64,000 nucleotides of DNA, from NCBI GenBank assembly GCA_030159075.1, contig BROG01001190.1:41586-105585 (forward strand), in the 5' to 3' direction. Below the pieces are notes generated by a model that had not been told where the DNA came from, ran no database searches, and worked only from the letters and a program-made list of their open reading frames with translations. This DNA comes from Atrina japonica (Eukaryota; Mollusca; Bivalvia; Pterioida; Pinnidae). How positions within the stretch are numbered: the stretch's first letter is position 1; each line of letters starts with the position of its first letter. Made by a program: the position numbers and the translations under genes. Shown one piece after another: positions 1 through 10,560 of the stretch.

Positions 1-1956
1 TGGGATTTTTATACAGTCAAATCATCCGGTTGATGATTTTGGAATATACATATGGCTACCTGACATATATATAAATCTTAAAATAAAAACACAAACTGAT
101 GAACATAAAATCACTTCAGCAGTTTCATCAATATCTGCATTCAAATGTGATGGATTCACATGATAATCTAAAACTTTCATTTTGTCTGAAACATTTGCTT
201 TTCTGTGTGTGTACACAGGAACCAACATTTATATTTTGTTGCCAATTCATGAAAAAATAGTTAATGGTTACATTGGCTAGCCTGACCATATTTCATTCTA
301 CTTTTATTTAAACATTCTAATAAAGGACATTTGTGTTCTTGCCTTTGAGTCTCTGTTTTGTTTTTACTCATATCAGATTGATAAATAATTTTTGAAGGTA
401 AAAGCTATTTATTGCCCGGAATATTCACATTCATGAATCTTCAGGGTTGGGTCCTGATGTCAATCCATTTAAAATACAATTTGTAGGCCCATATACTTTC
501 AAAAATTATAAAATAAAATGTTCTTTAATTTTGATATTATTGCTGATCTTGGCAATATGGTCTAAAATTGTGCTATTACACCAGTCAGCAGGAGTGATAA
601 ATGGGAAAGCATAGATTGCACTTTTATATATCAATTGGGTATACATCTTTGTAAGCTCTGGTCAGTTAAAATTTAAAAATATTAAAAGTTAGTCGGACAA
701 TAGTCATTGAAAGACAGGGGTTTTGTCATAGTTATACACCGAGTAAAGAAATATATCCTCACTAAATCATTTTCAACAACATTGTCAGTGAAACTGGCAC
801 AATATATTCATCTTCTGATAAAACTGGACCAACATCATCTATCTTTAATGCACACAAAGTTTTCACTAACTTTATTTCAAATAAGTTTTGTGACACAATA
901 TGCATGCTGATTCCTTACTGTTTTAACAATACATATTGTTTGATCAAACTGTTTTCAACAATTGGAAATAGACAGATGCATAAGTAACATTTCACGGCAT
1001 TAGTGAGGTTCAAACTTTGATTAAAGCCGTATCATTAATGCATTTTTAATTACTTTTAAATTTACTTTTTATATTTGTTCAAATTTAATTCTCTTGTGTT
1101 TATCTATGGCAATTAAGGAATCCTTTCTTTTAATAAAGAGTTAAATTTGGCTTAATTACATAATACACGAGTCATTTTATGATTTTACCTAGAGAAAATG
1201 AAAAAAAAATAGTATTTTTGTATATAAAAAGTGTTCGTTCGTAGCATGTTTTTATACATTCGCCCTGAAGATATAAAACTAAAAATAAAGTTTCGATTGT
1301 TCATATCATAATTTTCTAAAAAATTTTTATAAAGAACTAGAAATTAAATTGTTGTGGCCTTATTGCACATGATTGGCCATTGTTTGAAAATAGTGAAATC
1401 TGTTCCAACCAAACTACTTCCGGGGGTGGTTTCAAGGGTTTGCACAGATGCAAAGATGTTAGTTAATACAGAGCACCTGTCTCTAGTTTTGCGAGTTAAT
1501 TTAGATGAATTTTCCAAAATCTTAATATAATGGACTAATCCTCGTCAAATCTAAATGAACATAAACTAGCATCACGCACTGCCGGAAGAATTACGGAGGG
1601 TTATACTTTTCTATTTATAGATCATCAGTAACAAGGTTCGACCAATATCAGTGCTTGACTGGTTGAAAGATAAAAGTGGACATGCAACAAAAGTTGACAT
1701 TTTTGTTTTTACTGACCTCTGTGTACCTTTTTTTAAACCTTTCAAAAAATGTCATAATGTTATTTACCATAGTACAGGCGACATTTTTTATTTATATCGC
1801 TGCGAAGTTATGAGATAGGTAAATAAATTACTATAGCATAGTTTACTTTATCTATCAAACTTTGAAACTATGTTCTAAAAAGATAAGATACAATTTAACA
1901 AAATATGCACTAAACAATGAGAAAATATTATTATAGCAGACTTCTGTATTTTTCAG
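1..1956. other. AT-rich non-coding stretch
   Basis: I see no convincing exon or mobile element here. Short open frames lack domain-like composition. By position the stretch is probably the last intron of the kringle gene whose final exon follows. Confidence 0.5.
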
Positions 1957-2201
1957 AAACACGTGCAAAAGAATGTTGTCTTACAACAGACTGTCGTCCC
2001 TACTTTGGAAAAGTGAATGTAACAACAAGTGGAAAAATCTGTCAGCGCTGGGACACACAGACTCCACACATCCATAACTATTTAGACCTTTCGGCCGAGG
2101 AAAATTATTGTCGCAATCCTTATTCTTCACGTTCAGCTGCATGGTGCTATACCACAGATCCAGGACAAGAATGGGATTATTGTACAGTTCCCGGTTGCTG
2201 A
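1957..2201 (+). CDS. Terminal kringle-domain exon (gene A)
   Basis: This exon encodes one kringle domain and ends in a TGA right after the last cysteine, so it is probably the C-terminal exon of a secreted PAN/kringle protein whose other exons lie upstream of the window. It opens after a TTTTTCAG acceptor with an incoming phase-1 frame, as is usual for kringle modules. The six expected cysteines are present: ECC near the start, then CQRW, NYCRNP, WCYTTD, DYC and VPGC. An extra pair (ECC, TDC) at the N-terminal side suggests an additional disulfide. Kringles are extracellular binding modules and carry no catalysis; no protease domain is visible. The exon is open throughout. Its closest relative in the window is the decayed exon at 10376-10560, which shares the AEENYCRNPYSSR string, showing that the locus was duplicated. 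Confidence 0.85.
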
Positions 2202-2448
2202 GGCACTTTTCCATTTATTTTCATTGATTTTTAAACTGACTGGATATGAACTCATTGCAAAGTAAATGGAAAATACTATATTCCATTTTCAGCCAGTCAA
2301 AACACAGAGCCCTTGCAAACAGTCACTAGGCCTAGTGGCGTGTCAACCCAGTCTATCGGCAGTATGGCTATATTAGCAGATCAATAATAGTTACATTTAG
2401 AGAAATATTAGTTCCTTATCACGGATTATTCTCAAAACACTGTACAAT

Positions 2449-2450
<2 letters not shown>
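2202..2450. other. 3' flank of gene A
   Basis: Presumed 3' UTR and flank of the kringle gene. AATAAA-like words occur further on near 2626. Nothing else is recognised. Confidence 0.3.

Positions 2451-2512
<62 letters not shown>
2451..2512. repeat. (AC)n microsatellite
   Basis: About 30 uninterrupted AC dinucleotides. Confidence 0.98.
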
Positions 2513-2513
<1 letters not shown>

Positions 2514-2849
2514 ATCACATTAGTACATCTACACGCACATCCAATCATGAATCTTTGAACTATGATTAACAATTCCCGCTTCGCCATTATTCTAGTTTAT
2601 GCGTCTGTATTTTTTCAAAGTTTTTAAATAAACAACAGAACGTGTATTAAAATGATTTTTATTTGTAATAAATGTTTGACTGTATGTTTGTTTGTCTCAT
2701 GTTTTTAACTTTTAGCCTATATTTTCCCCCATTTCAATGTACTATTTTCTTAGTAGCGGGGTGCTAGATTTCAACCAACATGTGAAGTAGTTTCTTTATT
2801 TTACTCCTTACCAAGATATTGACAGCCGTTAAGGAGAAACTTCAACTAT

Positions 2850-3760
2850 ACCGTACAGTTGCTTATTCCAGAAGCGGTGTAAATCAGATGTGGATATGTT
2901 AAAAATTCTAAACAACTTTTAAAAAAAGTTGAAGGCACACATTTTTCTCGAATTCACAGTATCAAAACTTCTCTACTCTTTACACTACTATTCCACATAA
3001 AAAAAATTAAAAGAAAGACTTTTCAGCATCATAGACAACTGTTTTTTCACTAAAGGTGGTACCCAAAAATTTAAATATCTAGTGATTGCCTATCAGGATA
3101 CTTATTTCGTCAAAACCACTCTGATTCTACACATAAATACACTGAAGTTGATATAAAAAACATGCTGGAATTTCTAATAGACAATATATTTGTAATGTTC
3201 GGAAATGTGGTCTTTCAACAAACTGTCTGCATTCCTATGGGAACCAATTGTGCTCCTTTATTGGCCGACCTGTTCCTTTATTCATACGAAGCAGACTTCA
3301 TTCAGAAACTGCTGAATTAAAAGAAGAAAAGGTTAGCGGTGTCCTTTAATTTGACATTTATATATATCGACGACGTTTTGTCAATTGATAATGACAATTT
3401 CCATACATATGTCAATGCGATATATCCCAGTGAACTAGAATTTAAAGATACAACAGAATCAAGCACAAACGCTTCATACTTAGACATTTTACTTAATATA
3501 AACACAGACGGGAAATTTGCAAATAAGCTATACGACAAACGCGACGATTGCGGCTTTCCAATCGTAAATTTTTCACATTTAAGTAGGTATATCCCTCAGT
3601 CACCCGCATATGGAGTTTATATTTCACAAATGATCCGATATGCCAGAGCGTGTTCAACATATGAACATTTCACTGACAAATTATTGACCGTGGATATCGA
3701 AAACCGCGTTTAATGTCAACGTTCCGCTTTTACGGCCGGTATAATAGTCTTCTTTGAGTC
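2850..3760 (+). pseudogene. Decayed reverse transcriptase, copy A
   Basis: The relic of an RT polyprotein is spread over several frames. Recognisable blocks in order are AYSRSGVNQMW (about 2865), FSTLYTTIPH (about 2975), IDNIFV...FQQTVCIPMGTNCAPLLADLFLYSYEADF (about 3180-3305), YIDDVLSID (about 3365, the catalytic YxDD box) and SYLDILL...YDKRDDCGFPIVNF...PQSPAYGVYISQMIRYARAC (3475-3660). Stops and frame changes separate the blocks, so the copy is dead. The same family occurs at 28.3, 31 and 58.3 kb. The PMG...APLLADLF box resembles Penelope-like or related retroelements, but no GIY-YIG endonuclease was seen, so the family name is tentative. It is followed directly by the repeated tail at 3761. 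Confidence 0.8.
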
Positions 3761-4014
3761 TACTCTGTTTCACTAAGTGAAATGTTGAGTTGCCTTTTCG
3801 TTGGCGGTTGTTGAGACGTCTTTATTGTGACGAGGATACACTCCTCACGTGTTTCATTGGACTTGACTGTGGACTCTCGGCGGGTGTGACCGGTTGACAG
3901 GGGATGCTTGCACCTGATCCCACCTCTTGGTTTCCAGAGGTCCGTGTTTGTCCATTTTTACCGGATTTGTATCTATGTCCTGGACATTCTATTGATTTTT
4001 ACTTTGGTATCTGA
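3761..4014 (+). repeat. RT-element 3' tail module (copy A)
   Basis: A 254-bp segment beginning TACTCTGTTTCACTAAGTGA, with the perfect dyad TTTCACTAAGTGAAA, and ending near TTTGGTATCTGA. It lies immediately 3' of RT copy A. The same module follows the minus-strand RT copy at 58.3 kb and stands alone at 6969 and 7613. It is therefore the 3' untranslated end of the retroelement family, or a SINE-like rider that shares it. Confidence 0.8.
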
Positions 4015-4971
4015 TTTTTTTTATATTTCACGACTCGAAGACTGCGGGTTACACACTTGTATTAAATTCTACTATATATTCTTACTAAATATACTTACCT
4101 TCACGTCTGCATTATTCTTTGTAAATGAACTTCTCAGATCTAATATTTACAATCTTGTAGTTCTGTCATCCTTATCCAACTTACTACGGCAAAATACCTA
4201 CCCATCCTGAGAGACATCTGATTTTGTTTACATCAAAGTCACACAGGTGCTTTGTAGTTATGTCCATGGCCAAATCAAACTCCTCTTGGCTGTGAATTTT
4301 TAAATTAATTTCTAAATCCCTTGAGAATAACTTACATACCAGATCTTAAAGTGCATACCCAGATTTACGACTAAAATTTTTGGTAACTTACATTCATGGG
4401 AAAGCCATCTAACACAAAGGAAAACTCTGGAATTATTTCTGCACCCCCAGGTTTTGACGTGAACCTCGGGGCAATTACTGTTGAGCAACCTGCAATAAAA
4501 CAAATATTTTTGTATTTTTTTCTAACAATTCAAATTAGAAGTAGACACTGTGGCGTGTGTGACTGTATGTTGGATTGCTGATTTTGAAGACCGTGAAGCA
4601 GTACTAGCCATGTGAAAAATGTCTGTGTTTTGTATGATACTGGGCCATTCTCTAGTGTCTTATAAGTAATTTTAAAAAGTTAAAATAAAATACTCCTGCA
4701 TTAAAAATGAAAATGGACTTTTAACATATACATTATCAAAGATTTTTGTGTGAGTGTTGTGAGCTATATTGCAATCACGTGACCACTTCTTTGTTTAAAA
4801 ACAATGCTATGAAATTGATGATTTTCACTAATTAAACTGTAATATTGTGTTGTGTTTTTGTGTACAGGATTGTTGGTAAAACATAACACTTAGATCATGA
4901 GCCCCCATTCCCATTGGGTCTAGCTACAAAACGTCAGGTAACAAAACATGGCTGAAAATGTAAGAAATAGA
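4015..4971. other. Non-coding stretch
   Basis: AT-rich sequence without a recognisable exon or repeat boundary. The short open frames at 4312-4581 have no domain-like features. Confidence 0.4.
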
Positions 4972-5126
4972 ATATTTGACAATTATTTTTGAATAACAGA
5001 TTTATAACTTCGAGTGAGGCAGGAGAATATATATTTAATACACGTGCTACGCACTCGTGTTAAATATGCATTCTCCTACCTCACTCGATGTAATAAACAT
5101 GTTATTCAAAAATGATTGTCAAATAT
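4972..5126. mobile_element. Fold-back MITE, 155 bp
   Basis: This is a near-complete palindrome. ATATTTGACAAT and ATTTTTGAATAACA on the left are mirrored by TGTTATTCAAAAATGATTG and TCAAATAT on the right. The centre pairs GAGTGAGGCAGGAGAAT with ATTCTCCTACCTCACTC around a CACGTGC-TAC-GCACTCGTG loop. Arms are about 75 nt, imperfect, with a tiny loop. No coding capacity. Confidence 0.85.
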
Positions 5127-5857
5127 CCTCTGTGTTACATGTTTGGTAGTGAAATATCAGGATTTATCAATTGAATAATTTGTTGTTTTTAATTGTTATT
5201 TTTCATAGTGTCAAGAAACTCCATGACAACATGAAAACTGTGTTATTTCAATCGGCCAGTCAAAACAAGTTTCAAATTACATTTTCTTGTTTGATGAGAA
5301 AAATTGTTCAATAAATAGCCATTTCAACCGTTCAACAACATAAACCTGTGTGATATATTCAGTGGAAAATGATATTTGTAATAGATAAAACATATCTTAA
5401 TGTCACAGAGACAGAAGTTCAATGTGATATGAGCGGACGACATTACACGTATTAAGTCAGTATATATTAAATATTCATTAAAAATTAACTAAATTAATTA
5501 CTTGGTATCAGGCCTCTAGTGTGTTGTGGTCGATAGTACAAAAGCATTTGTATTTTCCCTAGGAAAATGATAAATCTATAAGATTATCTACTTATGAATG
5601 CAAGGAAATGGTAATTTTTAAAACTGGATAAGTCACAAGCAGATTTATCTCTCTTGAAGAACAATGTTTTTTTTTTTATCTAAGAACTTAAAATCATTAG
5701 ATATCCAGTAAAAACTGGTTAAACCCATCAAACAATTTAATTTTGACGGGTTTTGTTAGGTATCCAAAACATAAAAGAAATGCAGTGCGTTTATACTAAT
5801 GGGATGTTATTTTTGTACAAACAGTAATTTTACTTTGCCAGTGTATCTTTACCGCAG
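5127..5857. other. Non-coding stretch
   Basis: AT-rich sequence upstream of the PAN exon, probably intron or 5' flank of gene B. Nothing else is recognised. Confidence 0.4.
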
Positions 5858-6091
5858 CAAAGGGATACAGACACTCAAACTATATACGAGTGTCAGCAAA
5901 CAAAGTTCCTTTGGAAGATCCACTAGTGAATTCCTTTTCAGCAAGTTTCCCTGAATGTGTACGAGAATACCATGACAACAACAACTGTAATACTTTCGTC
6001 TTCAACACAAAACATGGGATGTGTGACCTGTACCAAGATCACAAGGACTCCGCCCTGACGACAGTACACGGTGCTCTATTATTTACGGCAG
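5858..6091 (+). CDS. PAN/apple-domain exon (gene B)
   Basis: The exon encodes a PAN/apple module. The core pattern is PECVREYHDNNNCNTFVFN followed by GMCDLYQD, which gives the spaced cysteines and the CxxFxF-type strand of the fold. PAN domains are extracellular adhesion modules that accompany kringles in plasminogen/HGF-like proteins and in many invertebrate mosaic proteins. The acceptor is TTTACCGCAG and the donor GGCAG|GTATCA; both boundaries are phase 1, so this is a symmetric 1-1 module, compatible with the kringle exons downstream. The frame is open across the exon and reads on into the intron. The order PAN then kringle fits a single gene B that continues to 10560. Confidence 0.7.
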
Positions 6092-6968
6092 GTATCAAAT
6101 GTTTTGTTTTCACTATAAAATCTCAGTGTATATATAAATGGTGTTCTTCTTCTGCTGAGAGTGTAGTATCAAGCTACTTTCATAAAGCTAAGAATTATCC
6201 TTTAGGGTATGTCGATACATTATGTGTAAAATCACTTGCTGGCTAAAGAACTTTTGATACGTTTTACAAAAAAGTTATCCATGTTTTTTTTTCGGGAATG
6301 TACTTCGTCTTTGGTTTGCGTGAAACAAGTTATCTGTTCTTTTTCGGGGATATACGTCATCTAAGACAAACAAAACAAATGGTTATAGTCCAATGTAACT
6401 GTTTACTTATGAAAAGCAGGTGATCTCTACTTTGGTACATTTTAACAGGATCCTCTCATCCACAATGCAAGTGAAACAAGAGGTCCATAAAAAACACTGC
6501 TCAAATGAACTGTTTGTTATCTTATAGATACTGATACTGTTGAACATCGGCTAAAACAATCTCGCTAAGAAAGTCACCTTAGATATTTAGTCACTTTAAC
6601 TGTTTGATAAATATTAAGTAAGTCCAGACCATCGCTTAAGAAGCCATCTTGATGATCAGACACAAATGAGTCGGTGTGTTAGGTGTTCAATATTAGTGGG
6701 GGTCTATTGTATATGGTTCTAGATAAGGAATCTCAATTTTCAATTTATTATAAGGTTCCTAGAAGGAGGAGAGCTATAAATGGATGAAAATGACAATTTC
6801 AAAGACGTCTAAAATGCGTCAGAATTTTATTTCTACAAAAACACAAACTTGAATTATACATCCATGTAGATATCACTGCAGGTACAATTATTTTTCAATA
6901 TATGCAGTAATTTAGAATAAAGTTTACTCTCTGATAGCTATTACGATTCGTCTCTAAGCCAATTTGAC
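6092..6968. other. Intron of gene B
   Basis: No exon or element boundary is recognised between the PAN exon and the solo tail at 6969. Confidence 0.4.
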
Positions 6969-7237
6969 TACTCTGTTTCACTAAGTGAAATGTTGAGTTG
7001 CCTTTTCGTTGGCGGTTGTTGAGACGTCTGTACCAATTGTGACGAGGATACACTCCTCACGTGTTTCATTGGACTTGACTGTGGACTCACGGCGGGTGTG
7101 ACCGGTCGACAGGGGATGCTTACTCCTCCATGGCACCTGATCCCACCTCTTGGTTTCCAGAGGTCCGTGTTTGTCCATTTTTACCGGATTTGTATCTATG
7201 TCCTGGACATCCTATTGATTTATACTTTGGTATCTGA
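6969..7237 (+). repeat. Solo RT-element 3' tail (copy E)
   Basis: Starts at the same TACTCTGTTTCACTAAG point as copy A and ends at GGTATCTGA. It is nearly identical in between, but no RT sequence precedes it. It is the best-preserved tail in the window. Confidence 0.8.
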
Positions 7238-7471
7238 GATTTTTATATATAAACACACATTTTATAGAATATCTTGAGTACTTGCTTCCTGTAATGTTCA
7301 AAATCCCATAAGTCTTTTCCAGAGAAGTCAAAAATGTGAAAAACTAATAGACAGATGGACGGACAGACACCTTACAACAGGAGATCAGAAAAGCTGACTT
7401 GAAACTTCGGTTGAGTATGGCGTAAAACATTTAAACAAAATACCAACGGGTGTCGGAATCTACAAGTCATT

Positions 7472-7884
7472 TAGAATACGACAGATTAGATATCAAAATG
7501 GTCTCAACACAAGAATAGTTGCAAATCCCAAACGGGATGAGATCAGGTGTCCGAAAGGAGACAGTGTCCTCGGTTATCCCGTAAGGGATTCACAATTGTT
7601 CTTTTTTGCGATTACTCTGTTTCACTAAGTGAAATATTGAGTTGCCTTTCCGTTGGCGGTTGTTGAGACGTCCGTTCCAATTGTGACGAGGATTCACTCC
7701 TCATGTAATTCATTGGAATTGTCTGTGGACTCACTGCGGGTGTGACCGGTCGACAGGGGATGCTTACTCCTCCTCCATGGCACCTGATCCCACCTGTTAG
7801 TTTCCAGAGGTCCTTGTTTGTTCATTTTTACCGGATTTGTATCTATTCCACTAGAATACGACAAATTAGACATAAAAATGGTCT
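7472..7884 (+). repeat. Solo tail copy F between 33-bp direct repeats
   Basis: Tail copy F runs from 7613 to about 7847 and begins at the same TACTCTG point. It is enclosed by two imperfect 33-bp direct repeats (7472-7504 and 7852-7884, starting TAGAATACGACA, four differences). The repeats may be a long target-site duplication or a local duplication. Confidence 0.65.
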
Positions 7885-8241
7885 GTAAAACAGAAGAAAA
7901 AGAAGCACAAAATGCCTCCCAAACTTCGTTTTGGGGGACACAATTTACGGACGGTCGATGAAGACGGACATTGGCATCACCTGAAATCCTTTTACGGTCT
8001 TCACTTTGCGTGCAAATTGGTTTTGCTGTCGGTTTTCAACAGATCAAAATGAAATGGGCAATTAAAAGGGAAATAACTCTTGATGCATTTTTATTATACT
8101 GATTAGATTAATAAAAATGATAAATTTACGTGTATCAAACATGAATATCCATACCTAATAGCTTTGTCAGTAACTTATATGACCCTTTGGGAGAAGGTGA
8201 GCTAATAGGGAGTTGTTACGTTTATCCGTGGTTTGGAATGT
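7885..8241. other. Intron of gene B with a short hairpin
   Basis: The only structure seen is a CCTCCCAAAC-TTCG-TTTTGGGGG stem-loop at about 7915. It resembles the left end of the element at 36467. Confidence 0.3.
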
Positions 8242-8621
8242 CTGTCATATTTTATTGCAGGATCATTTAGAATGGATCATTATCCTATGTAAATCCATAA
8301 CAGCCATTGTGGTTTTCACACAATTCTAATAAATCTGGTCATATCAGAATTTTCTTTGTCTTTAGAGATACCTGTTCAGCAATCAGGTGAAGAATGTCGT
8401 CGCTCAAAACAAGGATGGAAATTCTACGGCACTGTCATATTTTATTGCCGGATCATTTAGAATGGATCACTATCCTATGTAAATCCATAACAGCCATTTT
8501 GGTTTTTACACAATTCTAATAAATCTGATCATATCAGAATTTTCTTTGTCTTTAGAGATACCTGTTCAGCAATCAGGTGAAGAATGTCGTCGCTTAAAAC
8601 AAGGATGGAAATACTACGGCA
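8242..8621 (+). repeat. 190-bp tandem duplication at an exon start
   Basis: Two near-identical 190-bp units (8242-8431 and 8432-8621) each contain the end of an intron, a TTTGTCTTTAG acceptor (exon starts 8366 and 8556) and the first 66 bases of a kringle exon. The upstream partial exon has no remainder and should be unusable. Confidence 0.9.
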
Positions 8622-8817
8622 CTCAAAATGTAACAATCAATGACCGGACATGTCAGAAATGGAAAAGTGACACACCCCATGATCATCGCTTCATTTCGAT
8701 TATGTGTAATCATAATAACTTCTGCCGAAATCCTGATGGGGAACCAGAAGGACCTTGGTGTTAAAAAAAACAAAAAACCCCAGGAACGTTGGGAATATTG
8801 TGATGTTCAGTTCTATG
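8556..8817 (+). pseudogene. Damaged kringle exon (gene B)
   Basis: The frame after the acceptor reads a kringle: EECRR, GWKYYGTQNVTINDRTCQKWKSDTPH, NFCRNPDG, EGPWC. An A-rich insertion (TTAAAAAAAACAAAAAAC, about 8761-8778) then adds a stop and shifts the frame. The rest of the domain, PQERWEYCDVQFYG, continues in another frame up to a good donor (TATG|GTAAGT). Outgoing phase is 1, as for the other module exons. Without the insertion the kringle would carry its usual cysteines. The exon is therefore a recent pseudo-exon, unless the A-run is an assembly error. Confidence 0.8.
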
Positions 8818-8909
8818 GTAAGTATAAATCATTAAAGTGGTTCTAAATCGCTCACCTGAGCACTATCAACTCAAGTAACCACAAAGGAATTGACCACTTG
8901 AGACGATTA

Positions 8910-9727
8910 ACAAGAGGCAAACATGGGCTTTAACGGTCACCTGAGTAAAATATGATACATTGAGAAAAGGCTCACTGGTCCCCGAGAAAAAAAAACATTT
9001 GCCCTTTTGAGAGCCCCTATGGGTCCTGACACTTTTTCATTTGCATAAAGTAGGCAGCTTCCATAATATGAAAGTCATCTGAACATTGTTTCATGAATTC
9101 TTTTTTGAAAGATGTACCAAGGATTGGTCCTTTTTGGCCCTTATTGGTTCTAGTCCCTTTTCATTCGCAAATTATATGTCATGGAAAAATTGTTTGTCAA
9201 GTTTGATTCAATTTAGTGCAATGGATTTTGAGTAAAAGTTGAATATGTCACCAATTTGACAAAAAGTCAATTAGTATACAAAAAGTCAATCCGTTTCGAG
9301 TTATAAAGTTATTTACATGTATATATTTATACTGTACTCTGTTACTTTAGCGCACCCAAGTGGCTAGTTTATGAACAGGATTTGTTAGATTTGTACATAT
9401 TTACATAACAATCATGCATACACAATTTGAAAGTTTTCTGACCATTGGTTTATAGGAATATTTTAAATTATGTACCAAGGTTTTAACCTTTTATGTCCTA
9501 ATAAGTCCTAGCATTTTTCCTTTTGTAAACTTAAATCTTTTTATGACAAAGCTCCTTACCCATATTTCATTGAAACCTACCCAGTGGTTCTTGAGAAGTC
9601 GTTAAATGTAAAAGTTAACGGACAGACGACGACGACGACGGACATCTGGCCATAGCAATATTTCATTTGACCCGCGAAATCCCTTCAGTGGTTAACAAGA
9701 ACTAGCTCACAAGAGCTGGTAAAAAAA
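8910..9727. mobile_element. Non-autonomous repeat, ACAAGAGG...GCTGGTAAAAA type
   Basis: About 0.8 kb starting ACAAGAGGCAAACATGGGCT, then ACGGTCACCTGAG, and ending after a GAC-rich tract (about 9622) at AGCTGGTAAAAAA. It contains two related inner copies of a block (CATTGTTTCATGAATTC... and CATTGGTTTATAGGAAT...). A longer member is at 47532-49181 and a stub at 42801. No coding frames. Confidence 0.65.
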
Positions 9728-10375
9728 TCCCCGTTTTTGCAGTCTTTAAAAATTTATACAATTCTTTTAACAATAACATTTCAGCAAAATTCTTTCACGA
9801 AAGCATTTCTTCGCTTTATAACAGATAAACGCTAACAAATACATGCTTCATAGTGACCAAAAGAAGAGGCAGGCAGTTGTCAGGATTAAATTTCAAATGT
9901 CCAATTGGTTACAGACGGCGAAGGACCTGAAAATGATTACCCTTTCGAGTCAAACCTTCTTTTGACTTCATAATACTATTTTTTCAAGTAATGAATCATT
10001 CTTATGTTGCTAACATTGTAAAAGGCTACACCCAATCCACAATGTTAATGTTCAAAGAGATGTCTTTCATCAAATTGTTTATTTCAATGTTGTTTTACAC
10101 TACACAGAAGAATTCAGTTATGTGAAGGCGGGCAGTTTTCATGGTGGATGACAGAAACCGGTTACAATGTATTTCGACCTTCCGCATGTAAACTGGCAAA
10201 CTTTCTAAAAATCAGCAAAAGTGCCAGAGGGCTAAAACCTGTGCTAACAGTTTCATCAAATAGAAATGGATGGAGGTTGATCATTGCAAATTGGGATACC
10301 ACCTTTTTGTCTGTCAAAAAAGATTTCTGAATACCTTAAGAAATTATGACCGTGGCAGACTTTCGTATTTTCCAG
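9728..10375. other. Intron of gene B
   Basis: AT-rich sequence with no recognised feature. An open frame at 10148-10330 has no domain character. Confidence 0.35.
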
Positions 10376-10560
10376 AAACACCTGTTGGAAAATGTTGTCT
10401 CACAGCAGACTGCACTACATACTTTGGAAAAACGAACGTAACAGCAAGCGGTAAAGTTTGTCAGCTGTGGAACACAGGCTCCGCTCTCTCATACGTATAC
10501 AAACCTTTCGGCCGAGGAAAATTATTGTCGCAATCCATATTCTTCACGTACAGCTCAATC
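10376..10560 (+). pseudogene. Decayed terminal kringle exon (gene B)
   Basis: Paralogue of the exon at 1957-2201. After a TTTTCCAG acceptor it reads PVGKCCLTADCTTYFGKTNVTASGKVCQLW. It then shifts frame inside the window matching the paralogue's PHIHNY region, and resumes as LSAEENYCRNPYSSR in another frame. The final third (WCYT...DYC...C) is missing; the match stops at about 10556. The exon cannot fold as a complete kringle, so gene B probably has no functional C-terminal kringle. Confidence 0.8.

Noticed and set aside
2451..2512. Telomeric or CRISPR-like repeat
   Set aside because: Simple (AC)n microsatellite; no array in the window shows the direct-repeat/spacer pattern of CRISPR.
3761..4014. 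Hammerhead ribozyme in the RT tail, as known for some Penelope-like elements
   Set aside because: I could not find the required CUGANGA...GAAA core in any of the tail copies.
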